Source of the DNA: Anaerocolumna sedimenticola
GTDB lineage: Bacteria > Bacillota > Clostridia > Lachnospirales > Lachnospiraceae
Direction: 5' to 3'
Length of the DNA stretch: 64,000 nt
Assembly (NCBI RefSeq): GCF_009931695.1
Contig: NZ_CP048000.1
Span: forward strand, 5,164,501 to 5,228,500
The notes beneath the pieces were generated by a model that was not told the origin of the DNA, did not search any database, and saw only the letters and a list, made by a program, of their open reading frames with translations. A program made the translations under genes and the position numbers. Positions 1-8,328 of the stretch are shown here, piece by piece (within the stretch, counting starts at the first letter, position 1; each line of letters opens with the position of its first letter).

Positions 1-586
1 TATCTCCAATCTTCTTATTCAGCTTTCTAATTTTAACAGTTCGTTCAGTTTCAATAATTGATGCTTCCGAATCATCTATTTCGTAGTTAAAACTATTTTC
101 CATTACACGCTCCTGCTGCCCGTGAATCAAAGTTTTGTATTCATAAATATCCTCTGCAACAATTGGCTCTAAAATATAGGTATCATCATATTCTGTAGTA
201 TAAATAGCCAAATATTCCTTATATTCCTCGGGTAGTTTTATCATACTATTATCGCCATTTTCTTTCCTAATGTCTCTTTGGTTAACTATATACTGATAAC
301 TCTTTGAAAAATATATCTTCATTACATCTGCAAACTCTTTATTATACCTAATCTGTAATGTATCTTTTTTTCGTTTAAATTTCTTGTCAAAGTTTACATT
401 AATGATTCTTGCTTTATAGGATTTAGCATTTAGGTATAAATAAATATCCTTACTTTCTCCCCTTTGAAGGAAACGGTTCATTTTCATACCAAAGATAACC
501 TGGTTATCAACAGGAAGCGTTAGCCCCCAATTAAACAGTGACCAGTCTGCCTCTTTTTTATATACATAATCTTCAGTTGTTATCAC
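1..586 (-). CDS. Hypothetical protein next to HNH nuclease (partial, 3' end beyond window)
   Basis: The open frame runs off the left edge, so only the N-terminal 195 or so residues are visible. I chose a GTG start because AGGAAGGA lies about 9 nt upstream; no ATG fits as well. The visible part is basic, beta-rich and soluble, with no signal peptide or membrane segment. An early stretch (GLTLPVDNQ, then a run of alternating hydrophobic and charged residues ending in LQIRYN) has the feel of a small beta-barrel DNA-recognition domain, but I cannot name a family. It lies 78 bp downstream of an HNH nuclease gene on the same strand and is probably co-transcribed with it, so a role in the same restriction or defence locus is inferred from context only. 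Confidence 0.6.
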   Translation of the reverse strand, partial: MITTEDYVYKKEADWSLFNWGLTLPVDNQVIFGMKMNRFLQRGESKDIYLYLNAKSYKARIINVNFDKKFKRKKDTLQIRYNKEFADVMKIYFSKSYQYIVNQRDIRKENGDNSMIKLPEEYKEYLAIYTTEYDDTYILEPIVAEDIYEYKTLIHGQQERVMENSFNYEIDDSEASIIETERTVKIRKLNKKIGD

Positions 587-664
587 TATTCAAATTCCTT
601 CCTTTCATTCTTATCAATTCACTAATTTAAGATTTTAAAGTTTGAATTTATAAAACCTGCTTTT

Positions 665-1654
665 TCAGGGAATCCAGATCTCGTCATACCCATTACACTT
701 AGCCCAATAGTATATGTAACGCAATTTTTGCTTTTTATATGATGCAAATCCTCTTAAGGGAGCCTGTATCTCTTCCTGTAATTGTTCATTCCGGATAATG
801 AGGTTTTCCACATAATTATCCGGGGTTAACTTATCTGATTTTTTTAAATTACATTCCGGGCAAGCTAAAACCAGATTCCAGATATTATCATCTTTGATAA
901 ATGACCAAGGAATGAAATGATCCACATGTATCTTGCCTTCTTTCAGTTCTTTTCCACAATAGAAACATTTTCGTTCCTCAAACTCATCAAAAAGAATTTT
1001 CCGGTAATATGATAGATCGTTTCTTAGTGTAATTGTATCAAGGTTATTCAATAAATTTCTTATCACCATGTCTTCATTTACCTTTTCCAGAAATTTCGCC
1101 CACTCGAAGTAATTCATTTTCTCTAATATTTTTTTGTGCTTAGTCATAAAGGCATAAGCTATGGGGTTTAACTGGATATATTCTGCCTTTTTTGAAAAGG
1201 AATATAAAACGTCTCCGGAATCTCTAAATAATGCACCAACAACATTCTCCTTACATTTCATCTTCACCTTATGACATATTCGAAGTTTAACCTCATCCGA
1301 AAGTACTTCAAAACTAACATCTCTTATAATTTCCTCTTTTTCTAAAGCGTCTTTTAATATTCTCTCTAAAGCAGTTTCTCTATCATTTTTTGTCTTTGCT
1401 TTCTGACGTAAATTATATTTTAAAACCAAATTCCAATAAATCTCGGTAAATTTATAAAACAATTGATCAAAAGTTAATATAAGGTTGTCATCAGTGTTAT
1501 AGAGGCTGTCCAAAATTGATTTAAAGAAACCAAATTTATAACTTGTATCATGTACTGCCTTATTTGAAAACATGGAACTAAAACCAGACCAAAAATCATC
1601 TTCAGTTAACTGTTTCTTTATAAAATATCCTTCATTAAGATCATATCCAGCCAT
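665..1654 (-). CDS. HNH endonuclease with treble-clef zinc site
   Basis: This 329-residue protein has a C-terminal HNH nuclease domain at about residues 228-290. It shows CFYCGKEL, then HVDHFIPWS (the first catalytic His-Asp-His motif), then NLVLACPECNLKKSD, where the Asn and the second Cys-x2-Cys pair complete the zinc-bound HNH fold. The first 220 residues are helical and unrecognised and may hold target recognition. Family knowledge: such HNH domains nick or cleave DNA in restriction, phage-defence and homing enzymes. The start is supported by AGGTGAT 6 nt upstream. It sits between another HNH gene and a partial unknown gene on the same strand, which suggests a defence cassette rather than housekeeping. 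Its target is unknown. Confidence 0.8.
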   Translation of the reverse strand: MAGYDLNEGYFIKKQLTEDDFWSGFSSMFSNKAVHDTSYKFGFFKSILDSLYNTDDNLILTFDQLFYKFTEIYWNLVLKYNLRQKAKTKNDRETALERILKDALEKEEIIRDVSFEVLSDEVKLRICHKVKMKCKENVVGALFRDSGDVLYSFSKKAEYIQLNPIAYAFMTKHKKILEKMNYFEWAKFLEKVNEDMVIRNLLNNLDTITLRNDLSYYRKILFDEFEERKCFYCGKELKEGKIHVDHFIPWSFIKDDNIWNLVLACPECNLKKSDKLTPDNYVENLIIRNEQLQEEIQAPLRGFASYKKQKLRYIYYWAKCNGYDEIWIP

Positions 1655-1788
1655 AATTTAATCACCTATAAATATAAATATTTTCTGGAGTTCTACGAAC
1701 AGCAAATAAATATTACTTTGATAATCTTTATATATAGTTTGCTCATTAGCTTAACCGTTTGGTTAATAATTATATTTACTAATGCTTA

Positions 1789-2616
1789 TTACCCTTTAAA
1801 AATCATATCATTATGATACTGAATAAACTCTTTTCCAGGTAAGAATTTATCAGGTAAGTATATTTGTTTATGATTATATGATATTAGCCAATTTCTTGTC
1901 TGCTCATCCATTCCAGTCTTATTAATGTAATTAGAGATAATTATACAATAATCTTTATTTATAGTTATGAAGCCCTTATCAAAAGCTTTATCATGGAAAG
2001 CATTTAAGCATAAACCATTACTTGGATTTGTTTTCTCGGTTTTAGAATCACTGTCTTTCCAAGGTTTAATATGACTTGCAATTAATAATTCGGGTTTAGA
2101 TAGACCTGTTACGCAACATCGATTATTATATGAATTTAATACTGACGTTCTAAAAAAATATTGTCCAATCCGTATTTTAATTAATTGTTCCTTATATTCG
2201 CCCTCTGGGATTATTTCGTAATCATTAATATTAAGACCCTTTTGTACTTCAATATTCTTTCTTTTAGCCAGTATAAGCTGAGCTTGATATGTAAGTTCCA
2301 ACCAATTTTGTGAAAATTCCTGCCAAATCTCCTCATCTAATTTGCTTCCATGCGCCATGGCAGTGACATTCCGCTTTCTTAGTTCTGGATCAAAATGTGC
2401 TAAATTATGCATCTTCAATCCTACTGAGCTAGGTGTCCTTCCTAATAAATTTGCCAGTTCAATAATATCTTTATTATTTCTTGAAATCTTGCCAAAAGGA
2501 GTTTTACAGTACAAATCAAAAGCCAAAATTGTTTCTTCTCTGGTCCATTTTATTCCATTTCGTTCATCAGATATAATAACGGCCTCCTTTTTAAATATAT
2601 ATACCATATTATTCAT
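1789..2616 (-). CDS. HNH_2-type endonuclease (putative restriction enzyme)
   Basis: The protein starts with a short helical domain (WTREETILAFDLYCK followed by LANLLGRTPSSVGLKM) seen in a common family of putative restriction HNH proteins. It ends with an HNH_2 nuclease core: CCVTGLSKPELLIASHIKPW, then NGLCLNAFHDKAFDKGF. The catalytic SHI..W and N-x3-HD-x2-FD pattern is intact. The start is uncertain. ATG at 2616 or 2607 has no good ribosome site. ATG at 2655 has GAGG about 10 nt upstream but overlaps the helicase gene. The best Shine-Dalgarno, AAGGAGG at 2583-2589, points to an ATT codon at 2577, which would also place the start next to the conserved domain. It follows the helicase gene almost directly and is probably in the same operon. 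Confidence 0.78.
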   Translation of the reverse strand: MNNMVYIFKKEAVIISDERNGIKWTREETILAFDLYCKTPFGKISRNNKDIIELANLLGRTPSSVGLKMHNLAHFDPELRKRNVTAMAHGSKLDEEIWQEFSQNWLELTYQAQLILAKRKNIEVQKGLNINDYEIIPEGEYKEQLIKIRIGQYFFRTSVLNSYNNRCCVTGLSKPELLIASHIKPWKDSDSKTEKTNPSNGLCLNAFHDKAFDKGFITINKDYCIIISNYINKTGMDEQTRNWLISYNHKQIYLPDKFLPGKEFIQYHNDMIFKG

Positions 2617-4555
2617 ACAAAAAACTCTGTATTCTCTCCCTCTCCCTACTTCCATTGGTAGCAAGCCTCAGAATTGGTACTTCGTATTTAGCTAGAATTG
2701 CATCCTTTAATGCATCACGCTGTAACTGTCCTGGATTATTTTCATGATAGGCAAATCCATCAACTTCGATCACAAGTGCACAGACCTTATCCTGCTTATA
2801 AAATACAACAAAATCCAGCGATGCTCTGTTATTTACAAAGAGCAGTTCTTCAGATGAAAGTAAATCCACAGTATTCAATAAGTTACGTAATAGCATACCT
2901 TGTACATAGCTGTAACGATTATATCTTGGCTCTGAGAGAATATCCTCTAATAGAACACGAAGTGCCTCTTCCGACTGATATCGAGCATTATAGTTCATTT
3001 TGGCTTTCAATGAAATCAGTTTACTGGAATACTGCCGGTAAAGCAAATCGAAAACAGATATAACTTTACTTTCGATTATATTTTCATCTAAAGTACTGTA
3101 TTGAATATAGCGTATTAAGTCTCCAATGTCTTTTCCCTTTTTAAAAAAGAGGTTATGATCCGTTACCAGTACAAACTGTCTAATAGCACGGGAAACCGCC
3201 ACATTGACCATATGGGGATCATCTACAAAACTCAATCCTTTCTGACCTTCCCTTGTAGTGTCCAATACAGTGGACATTATCATAACATCCTTTTCCCTAC
3301 CTTGATATTTATGTACTGTATCGCTCTCAATGCTACCAGGCAATAATTGCTCAGCCCTATTAGCCTGTTTACGATATGGTGTAACAAAACCGATATTTTT
3401 ATAATTCTCAGTAGCAATATGCTCTTTCAAAACCTCCTCAACTGTTACATCAAGCTCCCGCTGATTATAATTTCCTTTCTTTTCTCCTCTTGTAATCCGT
3501 CGCATGTGATTACCCTCAGCAGTTTTATAAAGCACCAGAGGACAATCTGATAGTTTCGAATTAGTGTATGGAATCAATTTTCCATCATAATATTTCTGGT
3601 TGCAAAACTCAATAATCTGGGGATGACAACGGTAATGCTCCCGCAGGATCTCACGAGGCAATCTGTTTCCATAAAGCCCTATAATTGAAGATAAAATATT
3701 ATACTGAAAATAGTTATATATCTGCTGAGATGGCGCTGTTTTTAACATCGGTTTTATTTTTTCGTCAGTAATCTGAGGAAGTTGCTTAATATCACCTACA
3801 ATAATTACATTCCGACAACAAGAAAAAGCCAATGAGCCAGTAATTAAGTCCACTTGTGAAGCCTCATCAATAATTACATAATCCAGTAAGTAATTCTGTG
3901 GAACAGAACGACGCAATGCATGGGTCGTGCTAAGGATAATTGGAAATCTCTTGATAAATTCCTGAAATCTCACTTTGAAATTTTTTTTATTAAAATCAGA
4001 CTCTGACAATCTGTTATGACTTTGATACAAACACTTACGAAATAACCTTTCAGAATACTTCTGGTGTTTCTCAAGTAGATCATCAAAGGATTCACTGGCT
4101 AGTTTATTATCTAAAGCAGCTATTTCAATTTCCAGTTTCCGAGTCTGTTGCTTATAAAACTCCTTTTGAAGCGATAATAAAATGGATAATTCTTGTTGCT
4201 TCAGTTTTTTGTAATCCAAAACTCCATATTTAAAGAGCAGCCTCAACTTAAAAAGAAACTTTTTGGATTTATTTCTTTCTTCAGCCAAAGAGGTTTCCAC
4301 CAGGAAAGAAACAATTCGGTCTGGGGTTGCCTTGAATAGCGGAAGCCTATCAATTTCCTCAATTTCCTGTCGGGCATAATATTCTTCAAAATGTTCCTGT
4401 TCCAATTGCCAAGCTCGCAAATTCTGCCAAATCTGTGCCCTTTTTCTGTCAATCCTCAATAACTGATTCAGCTTCAAGTTCAATACTTCAATCACTTGAA
4501 TCAACTCTTCTTTTACTTCTTCGCAGTTCCATCCGTCTACCTGAACTATTGGCAT
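2609..4555 (-). CDS. SF1 helicase with C-terminal DUF2726-like nuclease domain, C-terminal part (frameshifted gene)
   Basis: This is the downstream part of a gene whose N-terminal part is at 4546-5352; the two overlap by 10 bp in different frames. It carries the remaining SF1 (UPF1-like) helicase motifs: DYVIIDEASQ (Walker B, about residue 224), GDIKQLPQ (motif III), LREHYRCHP, then TVHKYQGREKD (motif V) and VAVSRA (motif VI). The last 130 residues end in ASLDFVVFY and VIEVDGFAYHEN, the pattern of DUF2726/DUF559-type proteins related to very-short-patch and PD-(D/E)XK nucleases. Before the helicase core is a long coiled-coil-like stretch. Such proteins are common in mobile defence islands; the substrate here is not known. 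The visible start ATG is inside the joined reading frame, so independent translation is doubtful. Confidence 0.8.
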   Translation of the reverse strand: MPIVQVDGWNCEEVKEELIQVIEVLNLKLNQLLRIDRKRAQIWQNLRAWQLEQEHFEEYYARQEIEEIDRLPLFKATPDRIVSFLVETSLAEERNKSKKFLFKLRLLFKYGVLDYKKLKQQELSILLSLQKEFYKQQTRKLEIEIAALDNKLASESFDDLLEKHQKYSERLFRKCLYQSHNRLSESDFNKKNFKVRFQEFIKRFPIILSTTHALRRSVPQNYLLDYVIIDEASQVDLITGSLAFSCCRNVIIVGDIKQLPQITDEKIKPMLKTAPSQQIYNYFQYNILSSIIGLYGNRLPREILREHYRCHPQIIEFCNQKYYDGKLIPYTNSKLSDCPLVLYKTAEGNHMRRITRGEKKGNYNQRELDVTVEEVLKEHIATENYKNIGFVTPYRKQANRAEQLLPGSIESDTVHKYQGREKDVMIMSTVLDTTREGQKGLSFVDDPHMVNVAVSRAIRQFVLVTDHNLFFKKGKDIGDLIRYIQYSTLDENIIESKVISVFDLLYRQYSSKLISLKAKMNYNARYQSEEALRVLLEDILSEPRYNRYSYVQGMLLRNLLNTVDLLSSEELLFVNNRASLDFVVFYKQDKVCALVIEVDGFAYHENNPGQLQRDALKDAILAKYEVPILRLATNGSRERERIQSFLYE

Positions 4556-5352
4556 ATTACCAAAAAAGTATCTTGATTACTTCCTTTTCCCAGAAAAGCA
4601 GTTAGGAAGCCGTAACCCTGTTTTGTCATCTTTTCAATGACGTTTTTAACAGCTTCATTATTATTTGACACAACTGCTACACTTTTCCCATGAATTGCTA
4701 CGAGGTTTGCGATAATATTGAGGATTGTTTGGGTTTTTCCAGTGCCAGGTGGCCCTTCAATAACTGAAATAGAGCTTGTAAGAGAATTTTCAAGTGCAGT
4801 TTTCTGACTCAGGTTAAATCGGAAAGGAAAGATGATAGTATCTGTGTCAGTATTTCGTAGTTCAACAGGGTGTCCGTTCAAGTAACAGCTCAGAACACTT
4901 TCCGGATGTATAAAAGTAAGCTGTTCCATTTCTTGTTTCAAAAAAGCTTCTTCCTCCAGGTTATCAGCAGTATATTGGGATATATCCTTTAGATAGTCCA
5001 GTATTTGTATTGAATCTTGATTGGCAACCCCATTTTTTACCAAAGAAAACGATTTATCTCTAATTGCAAGTATCTTTCCACTTTTTTGAACGATTCGAAT
5101 CCATTTTCCAAAATCGAGAATAAACTGTGGCTCATAAACAGGCATATCATCTACATAGGCGGCATGTCCGTTTATTTCAATAACTTTAGGATTCTCTAAA
5201 ATAACTACTTTACTCTGATTATATGCGTAAGTAGTGATTCCACCTTTATATGTAATTTCTACTTTTTTATTTTTGAGGTCACAGTCAATATTACTTATTT
5301 CTTGGGTTTTATCTTCCCCCTTAACAAGAATCATTACTTTTTTTATATCCAT
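4546..5352 (-). CDS. SF1 helicase, N-terminal part with Walker A (frameshifted gene)
   Basis: This 268-residue fragment has an N-terminal beta-rich region and then the nucleotide-binding P-loop GPPGTGKT at residues 200-207, followed by SVAVVSNNNEAV (motif Ia region). It stops shortly after, at the place where the next frame begins. Reading one base back at the six-T run joins it to the downstream part as ...TFLGNMPIVQVDGW, giving one protein of about 915 residues with all SF1 motifs. Only a weak GAG precedes the start. It is the first gene of the run of minus-strand genes down to position 1, so a disrupted or frameshift-controlled helicase would head the cassette. Confidence 0.8.
   Translation of the reverse strand: MDIKKVMILVKGEDKTQEISNIDCDLKNKKVEITYKGGITTYAYNQSKVVILENPKVIEINGHAAYVDDMPVYEPQFILDFGKWIRIVQKSGKILAIRDKSFSLVKNGVANQDSIQILDYLKDISQYTADNLEEEAFLKQEMEQLTFIHPESVLSCYLNGHPVELRNTDTDTIIFPFRFNLSQKTALENSLTSSISVIEGPPGTGKTQTILNIIANLVAIHGKSVAVVSNNNEAVKNVIEKMTKQGYGFLTAFLGKGSNQDTFLVICQ
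4561..4567 (-). promoter_or_regulatory. U UUU UUG slippery heptamer at the helicase frame junction
   Basis: In the frame of the upstream fragment the codons are ACT TTT TTG, which form an X XXY YYZ heptamer. A -1 slip here leads directly into the downstream helicase frame (GGT AAT ATG CCA). The six-T run could equally reflect one lost base in a real or sequencing-derived homopolymer. Confidence 0.45.
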
Positions 5353-5672
5353 ACTCTTTATAACTTATGAAAAATATAATTATGTGCCAGTAGTAGCTCG
5401 CATTTAATTGATTTTTTTCATTCCCCTCCATATTAAGTTATAATTCAAACTTTTCTAACATTATTTGACATTTATACTTTAAAGTTATTTTAAAACTTAT
5501 TACATGATAATTCAACCAAAGATTATTAATTTTATAAATCCAATTAATTTTAGTAGTTGAAATTTAACTCTCACCATATTAAGTAAACGGATTTCATTTA
5601 ATTAATCATAAAAATTTCCCTAATTTAATAATCAGAGATATCTTCCTAAATACTTACTTTTCATTATAACAC
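5353..5672. other. AT-rich intergenic region before the helicase gene
   Basis: I see no gene here. The only translation-like signal is a strong GGAGGGGA site on the minus strand in front of a five-codon frame (5404-5421) that ends in TAA, about 50 nt upstream of the helicase start. It may be chance or the stub of a leader. No clear terminator or promoter was found. Confidence 0.4.
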
Positions 5673-5891
5673 CTACGCTGTTATCGGCTCATTATTATAT
5701 GAATCACAACTATCCTGAAATCTGTAACATTCATAGTGCCTTTTAACTACTATATTGCCCGTTTCATATGGTATCCAGTAATACTCTGGTCCTGCGGGAA
5801 ATGTACGCATATATTCCAATATATTTACCATGCCTTCCCGTCTATACTCATGTCTCTGATATTCCCCCCGATTATCAGACGTAAAATACAA
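5673..5891 (-). CDS. Small hypothetical protein (doubtful)
   Basis: This frame of 72 codons starts with TTG and has no ribosome site. Internal ATG codons exist, for example before VNILEYMRTF. The translated sequence is rich in Tyr, Glu and Arg (PAGPEYYWIPYETGNIVVKRHYECYRF), has no membrane segment and matches nothing I recognise. A run of six G at the start of the frame makes a frameshift possible: an ATG 10 codons upstream in another frame would otherwise fit. It may be the remnant of a larger gene between the helicase locus and the two-component system. Confidence 0.3.
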   Translation of the reverse strand: MYFTSDNRGEYQRHEYRREGMVNILEYMRTFPAGPEYYWIPYETGNIVVKRHYECYRFQDSCDSYNNEPITA

Positions 5892-5996
5892 TAATTATAA
5901 CTGCCATCCTGGGTTGATCATATCAGATATTACCATTAAGCTTATATCAAAATCTTACATCTGTTCACCCTCCATTGTTATCCAATATCTTACCCA

Positions 5997-7091
5997 TCAA
6001 TTTGTTTCACTCTCACATTTAAATGGTAACCTCACTTCAAATGTAGTTCTATCATCTTCCGATTCAGCCTTTACCGTACCATGATGCATATCCACGATGC
6101 TTTTTACAATAGCCAGTCCAATTCCTGAACCGTTTTTATCTATGCTCCTGGATTTGTCGGCTTTATAAAACCGTTCAAATAGATAGGGTAAATCCTCTGC
6201 CGGAATCGTATGACCGTTATTTATGATTCGGATGATAGCATTATGAGTTTCCTTTCGTATCTCCACTCTTAGATATTTACCTTCTTTTCCATAATTAACA
6301 GCATTGTTAATAAGATTATCAAACATTCTTGCAAGCAGCAGCGGATCCCCGTCTACCATGATTTTATCATGGGCATAAGAGATGTCATATTCCATATTGT
6401 TGTCTTTAAAAACAGGCAAAAATCCAAGTACGATCTGTTCCAACAGTTCGGTAAGATTGATATTTATTCTATTCAGCTTAAGCTCCGTACTGTTTAATTT
6501 TGAATATTCAAAAAGGTCATCCACCAACGTCTTCAGGTTAATACCTTTGTTATATGCAACATCAGCATAATGTTTCAGCGCTTTTTCATCGGTATAATTG
6601 CCTTTTGAGATTAATTCCATATACCCTAAGATTGACGTGAGGGGTGTTCTTAGATCATGGGATACATTGGTAACCATATCGTTTTTAGTTTTTTCCCAAC
6701 GTTTTTCTTCCTCCTGCAATAACTTTAACTGATAAGTCATATGATTTACCGTCATTGCTAATTCCGAGAGTTCGTCCGTTCCCCTTACAGGTATTTTAAA
6801 GTCAAGATCACCCCCGGCGATATCCTCCAGTGTATTATGTATGTCCTCAAAGTACCGCATTCTTCTGTTAGTAAATAGATAAAAGCAGCAGATCAGTAAA
6901 AATACAAGGAAAAGAAATAAAAGTACGGTAAAGAAGATAATATGGTTCAGAAAAAATACAGCAAATGGTATGTTTTCGGATGCTTTCATTAATAACATAA
7001 AAATAAAAAACATGACGGAGACAGTAATCAAAGCACAGGCGAAAAAGGTTCCTATTAATTTAACACGGATCGATTTCAGTTTAATTTTCAA
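5997..7091 (-). CDS. Sensor histidine kinase, VanS-like
   Basis: A membrane histidine kinase of 364 residues. Two membrane segments (about 11-34 and 43-73) are joined by only some ten outside residues, so it probably senses a signal in or at the membrane. Then come a HAMP linker (about 74-128), the HisKA motif SHDLRTPLTS with phospho-acceptor His145, the N-box NLINNAVNYGKEG, and the ATP-lid motifs YLFERFYKAD and GSGIGLAIVKSIV. All catalytic motifs are intact. It overlaps the response regulator gene by 11 bp, so the pair is translationally coupled. The architecture matches the VanS/VncS type, but no van resistance genes are nearby. The likeliest local target is the CocE-like hydrolase gene at 9222-11099, whose upstream DNA has phased direct repeats; this is inference. 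Confidence 0.88.
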   Translation of the reverse strand: MKIKLKSIRVKLIGTFFACALITVSVMFFIFMLLMKASENIPFAVFFLNHIIFFTVLLFLFLVFLLICCFYLFTNRRMRYFEDIHNTLEDIAGGDLDFKIPVRGTDELSELAMTVNHMTYQLKLLQEEEKRWEKTKNDMVTNVSHDLRTPLTSILGYMELISKGNYTDEKALKHYADVAYNKGINLKTLVDDLFEYSKLNSTELKLNRININLTELLEQIVLGFLPVFKDNNMEYDISYAHDKIMVDGDPLLLARMFDNLINNAVNYGKEGKYLRVEIRKETHNAIIRIINNGHTIPAEDLPYLFERFYKADKSRSIDKNGSGIGLAIVKSIVDMHHGTVKAESEDDRTTFEVRLPFKCESETN

Positions 7092-7782
7092 TTTTATATC
7101 CCACTCCCCATACGGTTTCTATAATTTTCGGTTCTTTCGGATTTTCTTCAATTTTTTCCCTTAATCTCCAAATGTGGACCATTACCGTATTATTAGATTC
7201 AAAATATTTTTCTTTCCATACCCTTTCAAATATTTCTTCCGTGTTAAAAACAGTACCGGCATTACCGGCCAGTAAAACAAGGATATCAAACTCAGTGGGG
7301 GTGAGATTGATCTCTTTCCCATAGAGAAGTACCTGATGATTTTTTTTATTGATGACTAACCCTTTTATATTCAGGATACTGTCTTCGGTTTTTATTAGAT
7401 TTTGTTTATCAAAATATAAATGACGTCTTAATTGGGATTTCACCCGGGCGATTAATTCCATGGGATTAAAGGGTTTTATCATATAGTCATCGGCACCGGT
7501 ACCAAGTCCTAATATTTTGTCCATATCCTGCGTTTTTGCACTGAGCATAATAATGGGAATATTGTTAAACTGTCTGATCTTTCTGCAGGTCGCCAGTCCG
7601 TCTATTCCCGGCATCATAATATCCAGGATGACTAAATGTACGGTATTCGCTTCCAGAATCTGAATCCCATCACTGCCGTTAAATGCTTTCAATACCTGAT
7701 AGCCTTCATTTAACAGGTATATTTCGATTAATTCAACTATTTCAACTTCATCATCGATCACTAAGATATGATACTGTTCCAT
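7081..7782 (-). CDS. OmpR/PhoB-family response regulator, VanR-like
   Basis: A 233-residue regulator. The receiver domain (1-120) has the acidic pair DDE at 10-12, phospho-acceptor Asp54 in VILDIMMPG, and Lys103 in YMIKPF. A winged-helix DNA-binding domain (about 135-231) ends in the typical VHIWRLREKI and TVWGVGYKIE. It resembles the VanR subgroup in sequence style. The start follows AAGGGGA. It is first in a two-gene operon with the kinase. OmpR-family proteins bind direct repeats about 11 bp apart, and such repeats lie before the CocE-like gene (11179-11208) and again before its truncated copy. Confidence 0.9.
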   Translation of the reverse strand: MEQYHILVIDDEVEIVELIEIYLLNEGYQVLKAFNGSDGIQILEANTVHLVILDIMMPGIDGLATCRKIRQFNNIPIIMLSAKTQDMDKILGLGTGADDYMIKPFNPMELIARVKSQLRRHLYFDKQNLIKTEDSILNIKGLVINKKNHQVLLYGKEINLTPTEFDILVLLAGNAGTVFNTEEIFERVWKEKYFESNNTVMVHIWRLREKIEENPKEPKIIETVWGVGYKIEN

Positions 7783-7841
7783 AAGAAATCCCCTTAAAAT
7801 AATATTTTCACTTTCTAATACTATATTTTACCATAAAAAGA

Positions 7842-7942
7842 CAAGGGACTGTTGCAAAATTTAAAATTATCCTGTCTGGCGGAAATTTAGTTTATAGTCC
7901 AGTCCCAAACCCGATATTTTTTTATTTTGCAACAGCCCCTGG
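7842..7942. mobile_element. MITE-like 101-bp element with 19-bp terminal inverted repeats
   Basis: The left end (7842-7860) and the inverted right end (7924-7942) match at 17 of 19 positions and share the core CTGTTGCAAAAT. The 63 bp between them have no frame and are too long for a simple terminator loop. The arrangement looks like a non-autonomous insertion element or the joined ends of an insertion sequence. No clear target duplication was seen. It lies between the two-component promoter and decayed sequence. Confidence 0.5.
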
Positions 7943-7965
7943 TCATTCCGGTAACCTATTATTTA

Positions 7966-8328
7966 TTATTTTCTTATCTTCATTGGAAGAAGTAATTTCC
8001 TTTTCCATACAGGATTTGCATTATCTAAATCCTCTAAGATGGTTGATCAGGTATTTTTTCTGTTATCCCTTTCCTCGTTCCTTTAAAATGCCTTACCGCA
8101 ACTACATACTCCAGACGCAGTTCCCAGAAAACAGCCTGTATAAACATACCTTTCCTGTGCCATTTTGTATCAATCGGCGGTGAGATATCAAAAATCTTTA
8201 TCCATGACTTCTCTTTTCGTTTTTGCCTGGTCTGGGGCAGTTTTTCAAACCAATCATATTCAATAACGTGATTATTAGCATTAGTAATAAATTTATTGAA
8301 GCTTTCAGTATTTGTTTGTTTAGAGTAA
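7966..8328 (-). pseudogene. Decayed 3' fragments: tail of a CocE-like gene and part of a DUF4362-like gene
   Basis: The first 25 bp (7966-7990) match the last codons of the CocE-like gene at 9222 at 23 of 25 positions; both read ...LPM(K/R)IRK-stop on the minus strand. Upstream, in shifted frames, pieces such as EKIPDQPS resemble ERIPGNGDP in the intact protein, though faintly. A separate block at 8264-8328 matches 11995-12059 inside the exported-protein gene at about 60 of 65 positions. No intact frame links these blocks. I read the region as a scrap heap of fragments from paralogues of its neighbours. Confidence 0.5.

Noticed and set aside
2342..3550. Four plus-strand frames inside the helicase and HNH_2 genes
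   Set aside because: They are antisense to genes with clear motifs and lack ribosome sites.
5997..7782. Vancomycin-resistance locus
   Set aside because: The regulator pair is VanRS-like, but no vanH, D-Ala-D-Lac/Ser ligase, vanX or vanY genes occur in the window.
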